This document shows positions 45,257 through 51,839 of a stretch of DNA of 64,000 bases, one piece after another. The position numbers and the translations under genes were made by a program. A model generated the notes under the pieces. The model saw only the letters and a list, made by a program, of their open reading frames with translations. It did not search any database and was not told the origin of the DNA. The first letter of the stretch is position 1. Every line of letters begins with the position of its first letter. Origin of the DNA: Flavobacteria bacterium MS024-2A. Its GTDB lineage: Bacteria; Bacteroidota; Bacteroidia; Flavobacteriales; Flavobacteriaceae. The stretch is taken from positions 62,001 to 126,000 of the forward strand of contig CAJJBB010000007.1 in NCBI GenBank assembly GCA_905182305.1, given 5' to 3'.

Positions 45257-46051
45257 ATAAAAAATATTTTTACAGTTTTAGGGTTGTTCCTTGTAAGCTT
45301 TTTAATGGCACAGTTTATCGCTAGCATTGCTTATTATAAAGTTCCAAGACAAGAAGCAGCTCAATTTATTCGCTTGTATCAAAAGTTTACTGACCTTTCA
45401 TCCTCTGAAGATTGCTTATTACGTGGAGGAGGGGTTTTTGCTCATGTCCATGCTTATAATTACACCTATGTTTCCTACGATTTTTATGATAGTGTTTCAG
45501 ATCTTGAAAAAGATGGGCCAACTGCCTCGGCAGCACTTAAGAAAAATATCGATGCATTAAAACTTTCCAAAAAAGATAAAGAAGCATTGACTAAGTAATA
45601 CCGAAAGTACAGTAGGATGATTTATTATAATCATCATGACCAAATAAGGATGGCAAATCCTGAGATGGGTTGGAATGTTCAATCAGCTGATTGGACTAAG
45701 AAAAAAATCACAGCACTTTCTAAATTTAAAATTAAAGAAGGGATGCAAGATCAGTTTTTTGATGGTTGGAAAAAAGGTGAATTTAAAAACAAAAAAGAAA
45801 GTGGCTTTGTAGAAGCCATTACAGGATCTTGGCATTTGTATGGGGAAGGTGATTATATTCATGTTTACACCTTTTTCGACAGCTGGGATAACTTTGCTTC
45901 TTTCGAAAAAGCATGCAGCTATGATGTGACCAAGGATATGGGTGAAAACGAGAAGAAATTTTGGTCTACTGTCGAAACACATGAAGATGAAATATTAATG
46001 TTCATAGGAGGAATAGACCAAACAACAGGAAAGTTTTACTTCGCGAAGTAA
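45257..46051 (+). pseudogene. Secreted two-domain protein with lost start and in-frame stop
   Basis: The frame starts at an ATA (45257-45259) where the paralogues have ATG, followed in frame by a perfect signal peptide (KNIFTVLGLFLVSFLMAQ). The only conventional start left is a TTG at 45284 inside the signal. At codon 114 a TAA (45596-45598) interrupts the frame, which then continues for 150 codons with clearly coding sequence (FKIKEGMQDQFFDGWKKGEF, then HVYTFFDSWDNFASFEKA). Both halves resemble the alpha/beta units of 40600 and 44342. Start loss, stop and a weakened -7 box together indicate a dead gene. Confidence 0.75.
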
Positions 46052-46093
46052 AAATATAGTTAAACGAGACGTATTTTAAAGGACTATCTGAAG

Positions 46094-46119
46094 ACCCCTT
46101 TTAATCGAGGGGTTTTTTT
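46094..46119 (+). terminator. Intrinsic terminator
   Basis: ACCCCT and AGGGGT form the stem, followed by seven T. It lies about 40 bp after the end of the broken gene and 14 bp before a short gene. Confidence 0.8.
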
Positions 46120-46132
46120 GTAACTTTGGGGC

Positions 46133-46234
46133 ATGAAAAAGTGGAGTACGCCAGGTCAGATTATTTTTCAAGGCTTTCTTATTATTGTTGTATTAGTTGC
46201 ATACAACCTTTATACGGGTAGACTTTCATTCTAA
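46133..46234 (+). CDS. 33-residue single-pass membrane protein
   Basis: MKKWSTPGQIIFQGFLIIVV then LVAYNLYTGRLSF: a basic N-terminus, one hydrophobic helix and a short tail. An exact -7 box TAACTTTG (46121-46128) ends 4 bp before the ATG, so the mRNA would be nearly leaderless. The size, helix and promoter make it a likely real small gene. Confidence 0.55.
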   Translation: MKKWSTPGQIIFQGFLIIVVLVAYNLYTGRLSF

Positions 46235-46272
46235 TATTGTGAGAACAAAAATAATTCCTAATGGAAGTTTTC

Positions 46273-46315
46273 TTTTAAACCACAGGGACATCACCTTCAG
46301 TAAGGTTCTGGCATA
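46273..46315 (+). repeat. Terminator-promoter module, partial copy J
   Basis: The 5' half (AAACCACAGGGACATCACC then TTCAGTAAGGTTCTGG) is well kept, but the promoter half is replaced by unrelated sequence before the gene at 46419. Confidence 0.6.
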
Positions 46316-46418
46316 CAATATACTTTTCCAAGAATCAAACAAGCTACTAATTAAGTAAGTTAAGACTTGCCTTTGTGATAGTTTGAGTTGTATATTTAAC
46401 TTTCTTAAAATCAACACA

Positions 46419-46925
46419 ATGAAAAAAATATTTTTATTATGTCTTCCATTTTTAACAGTTATTCTGTTTTCCTGTCAAGGCACGGACAATGATCCAAAAC
46501 CTAATCTTAAATACCAAAAGAATTTATCAACAGCAAAAAAGTTTTTTGAACTTTTTTTAACTGAAGACCTTGATGCTCAAATACCTTTAATATGTCCTGG
46601 AGTAACACATTATCCTCCATTTTATGGTTCTGAGCCTGGAAATTATGATGCTTTTGTAGCAGCAGGAAAAGGATGGATGGACAATTTTGATGAAATAACA
46701 TACAATGCGGAAGTTTGGTTAGCAGGTACTGATTCATTAGGTGTTTTTGATGGAAGCGTAAGAACATATGGCTCCTGGAGTGCTAAAAACTCAAATACAG
46801 GAAATATGATACAAAATAGAGCGTATCATTCTTTTGAATTTAATGATGCAGGGCAAATCCACGAATTAAGAGACTATTTTGATGCTAGTGGAGCAATGAA
46901 TGCAGCGTTGGTTTCAGAAGAATAA
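46419..46925 (+). CDS. SnoaL/NTF2-like lipoprotein
   Basis: The ATG at 46419 gives a lipoprotein signal (FLTVILFSC) and a mature part of about 150 residues with the SnoaL-like pattern: helix FFELFLTEDLDAQIPLIC, then GSEPGNYDAFVAAGKGWMDN, DGSVRTYGSWSAKNS and YHSFEFNDAGQIHELRDYFD then ASGAM. The upstream open frame to 46383 is not part of the protein. It is closely similar in plan to the next gene at 47080. Function is unknown; the fold often binds small hydrophobic ligands. Confidence 0.7.
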   Translation: MKKIFLLCLPFLTVILFSCQGTDNDPKPNLKYQKNLSTAKKFFELFLTEDLDAQIPLICPGVTHYPPFYGSEPGNYDAFVAAGKGWMDNFDEITYNAEVWLAGTDSLGVFDGSVRTYGSWSAKNSNTGNMIQNRAYHSFEFNDAGQIHELRDYFDASGAMNAALVSEE

Positions 46926-46970
46926 TTTACTAAATAGAGTTTTAAATAATTACTATTTATTAAACCAATA

Positions 46971-47004
46971 ACGTCACTAGTTAGTTTTAGTGACGTTTTA
47001 TTTT
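46971..47004 (+). terminator. Intrinsic terminator, CGTCACT type
   Basis: ACGTCACTA and TAGTGACGT form a perfect 9 bp stem, followed by TTTATTTT. It ends the SnoaL-like transcript and directly abuts module copy K. Confidence 0.85.
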
Positions 47005-47079
47005 AAACCAAGTACTATTATCTTCAGTAAGTTCTAAGGTTTGTTATATTTGAGTACTATTAATCCTAAATTAATTAAA
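47001..47079 (+). repeat. Terminator-promoter module, copy K
   Basis: Starts TTTTAAACCAAGTACTATTA, continues TCTTCAGTAAGTTC, then the -7 box TATATTTG (47045-47052) and the leader ATTAATCCTAAATTAATT, and ends at the ATG at 47080. Confidence 0.7.
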
Positions 47080-47583
47080 ATGAAAAAATATTTAATTATT
47101 GCATTAGCAATGACAACACTTATTTCTTGTAATTCAAATGCCGATATGTCATTATTTAAAGAGAATAAAGAAATAGCTAAAAAATATCTCGCTTCTTATG
47201 AATCGCCAACAGACTATGAAAATTTTGTTTCTATGACCGATGAAAAAATTGAGCATCAATCCCCAATGTATGGATCTGGAATGGTCGGATACAAAAAAGT
47301 TTTGGATCAAGGGAATTTCTATATGTCAAATTTTTCGGATGTTTCTTTTAATGACGCGAGATGGCTTCCGGGTGTTGATGAAGAAACCCTTAAGGCAGAT
47401 GGTAGCGTTAGAGTTTATGGTACTTGGAAGGGAGTTAGTAATGCTTCTGGTAAAAGTTTTTCTATTGACAGTTATCACTATTTTGTGATTAAAGAAGGTA
47501 AAATTGTTCAATCTGGAGATTTTATGGATGCTACGGGAATGGTTATGGCTGTAGAACCAGATTCTCAAGAAGAAATTGAATAA
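47080..47583 (+). CDS. SnoaL/NTF2-like lipoprotein, second copy
   Basis: The ATG at 47080 gives a lipoprotein signal (LAMTTLISC) and a body paralogous to the preceding gene: EHQSPMYGSGMVGYKKVLDQ, DGSVRVYGTWKGVS, SYHYFVIKEGKIVQSGDFMD then ATGMV. The 167-residue length matches its neighbour. Tandem duplication followed by divergence is the simplest history. A terminator of the same CGTCACT type follows. Confidence 0.7.
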   Translation: MKKYLIIALAMTTLISCNSNADMSLFKENKEIAKKYLASYESPTDYENFVSMTDEKIEHQSPMYGSGMVGYKKVLDQGNFYMSNFSDVSFNDARWLPGVDEETLKADGSVRVYGTWKGVSNASGKSFSIDSYHYFVIKEGKIVQSGDFMDATGMVMAVEPDSQEEIE

Positions 47584-47620
47584 TTTCACTTTTTAAAGAA
47601 GTAGATATATTATAATTATC

Positions 47621-47652
47621 AACGTCACTAATTAACTTTGGTGGCGTTTTCT
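47621..47652 (+). terminator. Intrinsic terminator, CGTCACT type
   Basis: AACGTCAC and GTGGCGTT form an 8 bp stem with one G-T pair, followed by TTTCTTTT. It abuts module copy L. Confidence 0.8.
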
Positions 47653-47700
47653 TTTAAACCACAGGCATATCATCTTCATTAAGTTCTGGGATTTATTGTT
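47652..47700 (+). repeat. Module copy L, left border of a 2.1 kb segment
   Basis: TTTTAAACCACAGGCATATC then ATCTTCATTAAGTTCTGGG. Together with the preceding GGCGTTTTC it is identical over about 35 bases to copy M at 49784, and the two copies enclose the 47.7-49.78 kb segment in direct orientation. The promoter half is lost: the sequence turns into a T run at 47700. Confidence 0.7.
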
Positions 47701-47837
47701 TTTTTTACCTTTATAAGGCATCAAGAACGCATAATCCGTACCAACCGATCTTCTCGAGACACGGTGGTTTAGAATACGAGACGCTCGTCTAAAACAATCG
47801 AGAAATCATACTCATCTTGGTCATAAATGACGTTTAA
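47701..47837. other. Stretch with unusual composition, no gene
   Basis: From about 47715 to 47790 the sequence is richer in G and C than its neighbours and contains small inverted repeats (ACGAG/CTCGT). A short plus-strand frame reads NPYQPIFSRHGGLEYETLV before a stop. It looks like a fragment of foreign coding sequence, not identified. Confidence 0.35.
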
Positions 47838-48119
47838 TTAAAAAAACTCTTCTTCGATTTTTTTAAAATCAAGACTACTTATATCTATTTTTTGTCCTTT
47901 TTTTGGATTAATTTTTATGACCAGGTTTAAATAGTCTACCTTATAAAATATAATTATGGATTGGAAAAAATCCTTAGTCACTTCTTTCAATTTGATGTAA
48001 CATAAAAATTTCTTAAAAGAGTATTTTTTGGCTATTAAAAAAATTTTATCCTTTTTGTTTTGAACAATATTTTACGCTCCATAAGTTTTTTTTACAATGC
48101 CTTCAGCTATTTTTTACAT
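47838..48119 (-). pseudogene. Dead small gene with two in-frame TAA codons
   Basis: On the minus strand an ATG at 48119 is followed at once by TAA, then KIAEGIVKKTYGA, another TAA (48072-48074), and then 77 codons of coding-like, Lys-rich sequence (IFLIAKKYSFKKFLCYIKLK, later NPKKGQKIDISSLDF) to a stop at 47838. Replacing each TAA by AAA (Lys) would give an intact protein of 93 residues starting MKKIAEG. Two single-base changes of the same kind suggest gene death. The family is not recognised. Confidence 0.55.
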
Positions 48120-48144
48120 CAAGGTATTACTTAAATTATAAATT

Positions 48145-49287
48145 ATGTTAATATCAAAAATGGGTGTTATAGGTACTTCCAGAAAAGAAGATGAACGTCG
48201 TGTTCCCATTCATCCAGAACATTTAAAAAGACTTCCAGATGACATTCGAAAACATCTTATATTCGAAGAGGGCTACGGTCTTCCGTTTAATGTTTCTGAT
48301 GAAGAAATTATTGGGCAGACTGGCGGTATGGCTCCAAGAGGATCTCTATTGTCAGATATTGGTAATGTTATTATTGCAAAACCATTAGCATCAGATTTAA
48401 GAGCTGTTAAATTAGGAGGAGTAGTTTGGGGCTATCCTCATTGCACACAACAAGTAGAAATTACGCAAATAGCCATTGACCGTAAACTTACGTTAATAGC
48501 ATTTGAAGATATGTTTGTTTGGAAACCTGATGGAACTATGGGTCGCCATACCTTTTATAAAAACAATGAAATGGCAGGTTATAGTGCTGTTATTCATGCC
48601 CTTCAACTTAAGGGTATTGACGGACACTATGGCAATCAAAGAAAAGTAATCATCTTTAGTTTTGGTGCCGTTAGTAGGGGTGCTATATACGCTTTAAAGG
48701 CTCACGGTTTTAGAGATATTACAATTTGTATTCAAAGACCTGATCATGAAGTAAGAGAAGAGGTATTGGATGTAAATTATACTCGAATTGAAAAAGGAGG
48801 CTTAAACGAATCTAGGTTAAAGGTAGTAGAGCACGACGGGAAAGAACGACCACTTATAGATTTGATTGGAGAGTCTGACATTATCATCAATGGAACTTAT
48901 CAAGATACTAACGACCCGATAGATTTTGTTATTGAAGATGAAAAAGATAGGATGAAACCTGGCGCCTTAATAATTGATGTAAGTTGTGACCAAGGAATGG
49001 GTTTTTATTTTGCTACTCCCACTACTTTTAAAGAACCTATTCTTAAAATTGAACAAATTGATTATTATGCTGTAGATCATACCCCAAGTTATTTTTGGGA
49101 AAGTGCTTCTAGATCAATTTCTGCAGCATTAATCGTTCATCTAAAAGCTGTTATGCAAGGCCATATAGGATGGCAAAAAAATATTACTATTAAAAATGCG
49201 ATTAACGTTTCCAATGGAGTTGTGTTGAAAGATGAAATTTTAGATTTTCAATATCGTCAAAAAAAATATCCTCATCTATTTCTTTAA
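48145..49287 (+). CDS. N5-(carboxyethyl)ornithine synthase-like NAD(P) oxidoreductase
   Basis: The 380-residue protein of the alanine dehydrogenase/pyridine nucleotide transhydrogenase superfamily starts KMGVIGTSRKEDERRVPIHP (substrate-binding domain), then VWGYPHCTQQVEITQ, FYKNNEMAGYSAVIHALQLK, a Rossmann segment FSFGAVSRGAIYAL and DVSCDQGMGFYFATPTTF with YYAVDHTPSYFWESAS. This order matches enzymes annotated as N5-(carboxyethyl)ornithine synthase, which join pyruvate to ornithine reductively. The substrate here is inferred only. An internal ATG at 48160 is an alternative start. It lies inside the segment bounded by modules L and M. Confidence 0.75.
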   Translation: MLISKMGVIGTSRKEDERRVPIHPEHLKRLPDDIRKHLIFEEGYGLPFNVSDEEIIGQTGGMAPRGSLLSDIGNVIIAKPLASDLRAVKLGGVVWGYPHCTQQVEITQIAIDRKLTLIAFEDMFVWKPDGTMGRHTFYKNNEMAGYSAVIHALQLKGIDGHYGNQRKVIIFSFGAVSRGAIYALKAHGFRDITICIQRPDHEVREEVLDVNYTRIEKGGLNESRLKVVEHDGKERPLIDLIGESDIIINGTYQDTNDPIDFVIEDEKDRMKPGALIIDVSCDQGMGFYFATPTTFKEPILKIEQIDYYAVDHTPSYFWESASRSISAALIVHLKAVMQGHIGWQKNITIKNAINVSNGVVLKDEILDFQYRQKKYPHLFL

Positions 49288-49291
49288 AAAA

Positions 49292-49537
49292 ACTCTATTT
49301 ACTGGATTCGAACATGCATTATTTGTATCAGAAAGAGACAAGGGAGATTACAATAACCTGCATGTACATATGCTTATTGACACTAATACAGACATGACCT
49401 ATCAAGAAGTTAAGTATGGACTTGGTAATGTTTCTGTTGGAGACTATCAACCAGTCTATGATAAAGAAGAGGTTTGAAAATATGTTTCTAAACATATAGG
49501 TAAAGATGTGGATTATGACATTGTATTTAAAAGCTAA
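49292..49537 (+). pseudogene. Fragment of an HUH-type rolling-circle replication protein
   Basis: A frame with one internal TGA (49475-49477) and no start encodes FEHALFVSERDKGDYNNLHV then HMLIDTNTDMTYQEV, and after the TGA KYVSKHIGKDVDYD. NLHVHMLI is an HUH metal-binding motif and YVSKHIGK resembles the catalytic Tyr motif of Rep endonucleases from small plasmids and phages. Only about 82 codons remain, so the gene is truncated as well as interrupted. It begins 5 bp after the synthase-like gene. Confidence 0.6.
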
Positions 49538-49783
49538 AAACTTCTAAGGCATCTTTAATCCAAAAACAGGGGCATGGGTTTTCTAGAATCGTTTTTTATT
49601 TAGATACGGCTTCTTCTATCTAGTATATAACCTAAAACCTTAGCATATAAGACACTACATACGTTGAATTTTAAATATTCTATCTAATGTGATTACAAAC
49701 AGATTATTAGAGATTTATTAAGTGGGGTTTTCCTTAGTATGTTTTTTTATGTAGGGGTGTAATCCAAACTCTCTTAGTTAGGG
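49538..49783. other. Intergenic stretch without a gene
   Basis: AT-rich sequence between the Rep fragment and module copy M. No coding frame of note was seen. The last 25 bases (CTCTTAGTTAGGGGCG) are the right half of a decayed CGTCACT-type terminator. Confidence 0.4.
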
Positions 49784-49880
49784 GCGTTTTCTTTTAAACC
49801 ACAGGCATATCATCTTCTGTAAGTTCACAGATTTGTGATTTTTCAATTAATTTTTTATGTTTAAAGTATTATTAATCAAA
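49784..49880 (+). repeat. Module copy M, right border of the 2.1 kb segment
   Basis: GGCGTTTTC then TTTTAAACCACAGGCATATC and ATCTTCTGTAAGTTC are shared with copy L. A decayed promoter part and the leader AAGTATTATTAATCAAAAT follow, ahead of a short gene at 49918. Confidence 0.7.
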
Positions 49881-49917
49881 ATATAATTACGGTGAGACAA
49901 GTTAAATTAATAAACCA

Positions 49918-50061
49918 ATGAAAAAATTAATTGCAGAACCAATATTTATTTTTTTAAGTTTTTTAGCTTTACTTTGGATTGATGGCTATTCAGCTGAGCT
50001 AAATCCCCAAGTCAATAAACACAGTATTCTTCTTGTGCTAAAAGTAAGTAATTCGCATTAA
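49918..50061 (+). CDS. Possible 47-residue membrane or exported peptide
   Basis: ATG at 49918 opens MKKLIAEPIFIFLSFLALLW then IDGYSAELNPQVNKHS and a hydrophobic end. A basic start plus one helix suggest membrane insertion. It follows module M at the same distance as other genes follow theirs, which is the main support. Confidence 0.4.
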   Translation: MKKLIAEPIFIFLSFLALLWIDGYSAELNPQVNKHSILLVLKVSNSH

Positions 50062-50187
50062 TCTAGAACAGATTTACATCCTTGTTGTAAGATGTATTTT
50101 ATTTAAGTTCTTAAAAGTCTAAAGATTGGGTAGATACTTTCTGACTTATATATTTTAACTATATTTAAGTGTCTTTAAAGCAACATA

Positions 50188-50646
50188 TTGAAAAAACAAA
50201 TAATTGTATTTATTTTGATTCCATTTCTAACATTCGCTCAATGGAATTATGGTAATTTAAACAATGAAATTGGTACTTATGCTTCTGGGAATATTGTTTT
50301 TTTAGGATTTGATGATTTTGAATTTAAATTAATTAAATCAAAGAATAAAGATTTAGTATTATCAATAAATAGCGAATATTTCATTGAAGATTACTATTAT
50401 GTAGTTATATCGGTTTTTAACAAACATTTTAGAGTATCAGAATTTGAAATATTTGAAAGAAAATTTAATATTATAGAATTACAAGATTTAGCTAAAAATG
50501 ATAAATATACAGTTGCTGAATTTTTAAAGTTTCTAAAAAGTGACGATGAATGTATTCTGACTATAAAAAATGATAATAAAATAATTCAAGGTTTTAGTTC
50601 ATTAAAAGAAAGTTCTTTAGCAATTAATTATGTCTTAAGACGATAA
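50188..50646 (+). CDS. Hypothetical secreted protein, 152 residues, TTG start
   Basis: TTG at 50188 begins a good signal peptide (KKQIIVFILIPFLTFAQ) and no ATG is near. The mature part is rich in Asp, Lys and aromatic residues (DFEFKLIKSKNKDLVLSINS). No domain is recognised. A TATATTTA box lies about 25 bp upstream. Confidence 0.5.
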   Translation: MKKQIIVFILIPFLTFAQWNYGNLNNEIGTYASGNIVFLGFDDFEFKLIKSKNKDLVLSINSEYFIEDYYYVVISVFNKHFRVSEFEIFERKFNIIELQDLAKNDKYTVAEFLKFLKSDDECILTIKNDNKIIQGFSSLKESSLAINYVLRR

Positions 50647-50704
50647 CTTTAACTTTATAATTAAACATTTTAAAGTATTCTCTTTTACTTTCTAAAAAAC
50701 GATA

Positions 50705-51751
50705 ATGAGATTAATTTCTACTCTTTTCAATTACAAAAGTTTCTTTCAATTTTTTCTGATATCTGTAATGGCATGCACCTCACAAACAAGCAAAAAAGAA
50801 CCCCATAACGCGATTCCACAAGAGATGGTTTTAATTCCTTCGGGAAATTTCATGATGGGAGGGCGTTCTTCTCAAGCTTATGCTGATGAATTTCCTCAGC
50901 ACGAGGTTTCGGTAAATTCTTTTTATATGGACCAAGGAGAAGTAACTAACCAGGCTTTTAAAAACTTTGTTCAGGCTACAGGTTATACAACGATTGCAGA
51001 AAGAGATATTGATTGGGAGGAAATGAAAAAAATGGTCCCACCGGGCACCCCTAAACCAAACGATAGCTTACTTAAAGCAGGATCTTTAGTATTTAAACTT
51101 ACTCAAGAACCTGTTAATCTTCAAGATTATTCTCAGTGGTGGCAATGGACAACTGGCGCAAATTGGCAGCATCCAGAGGGACCCAAAAGCAATATAAAAA
51201 AGCGAATGAACCATCCTGTAATTCATATAGCCTGGGAGGATGCAAATGCCTATGCAGCTTGGGCGAATAAAAGGCTTCCCACAGAAGCTGAATGGGAATG
51301 GGCTGCGCTAGGAGGAAATGCTGATCATAAATACCCTTGGGGAAATTCATCCATTGAAACGGCTTTTGATAAGGCTAATTTTTGGCAAGGTGTATTTCCT
51401 TTTAGTAATAGAACATTAGACGGATTTTATGGAACAGCTCCTATAGCTTCTTTTGCTGCAAATAATTATGGGCTATACGATATGGCTGGCAATGTTTGGG
51501 AATGGTGTCAAGACAAGTATAATGTCAATACCTATTCAAACGATGCTCAACTAGGAAAGGTAGAAAACCCCAAAGGGTCTGTAAATTATAATGATCCTAG
51601 AGAGCCATTATCTCCTAACCACATAATGCGGGGGGGCTCTTTTTTATGTAATGATTCATACTGTAGCGGTTACAGAACCTCAAGAAGAATTAGCGCTAGT
51701 AGAGATTCTAGTTTTAACCATACAGGTTTTCGTTGTGTTCAAGACTTATAA
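50705..51751 (+). CDS. Formylglycine-generating enzyme (sulfatase-maturing), lipoprotein
   Basis: The 348-residue protein has a lipoprotein signal (FFLISVMAC) and an FGE-sulfatase fold: EMVLIPSGNFMMGG, RLPTEAEWEWAALGG (about 195-210), YDMAGNVWEWCQD, and the C-terminal block GGSFLCNDSYCSGYRTSRR then NHTGFRC. The two Cys in CNDSYC (about residues 316 and 321) match the active-site pair of true FGEs, which oxidise a sulfatase Cys to formylglycine. Most flavobacterial SUMF1-like proteins (such as GldJ) lack this pair. A Cys-type sulfatase gene is 4.5 kb downstream, though it is frameshifted. Confidence 0.88.
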   Translation: MRLISTLFNYKSFFQFFLISVMACTSQTSKKEPHNAIPQEMVLIPSGNFMMGGRSSQAYADEFPQHEVSVNSFYMDQGEVTNQAFKNFVQATGYTTIAERDIDWEEMKKMVPPGTPKPNDSLLKAGSLVFKLTQEPVNLQDYSQWWQWTTGANWQHPEGPKSNIKKRMNHPVIHIAWEDANAYAAWANKRLPTEAEWEWAALGGNADHKYPWGNSSIETAFDKANFWQGVFPFSNRTLDGFYGTAPIASFAANNYGLYDMAGNVWEWCQDKYNVNTYSNDAQLGKVENPKGSVNYNDPREPLSPNHIMRGGSFLCNDSYCSGYRTSRRISASRDSSFNHTGFRCVQDL

Positions 51752-51839
51752 GAAGCCAATATGATTTGTTTTGAAAAGAACCTTTATAAAAAAATCAAGT
51801 CTAAAATGTCATAACGACATACTTTAAATTAAGTTTTAA

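Noticed and set aside
33255-49537. In-frame stop codons as a sign of stop codon recoding
   Set aside because: The internal stops are TAG, TAA and TGA in different genes, and all three also end intact genes normally. Several genes carry frameshifts or start loss as well, so decay is the simpler reading.
39188-49880. Integron cassette array
   Set aside because: Genes are separated by a repeat and many are short, but the repeat is a promoter with a terminator, not an attC-like folded site, genes occur on both strands, and no integrase gene is present.
39188-49880. CRISPR array
   Set aside because: Repeats are far apart, diverged and contain promoters, with genes and not spacers between them; no cas genes are seen.
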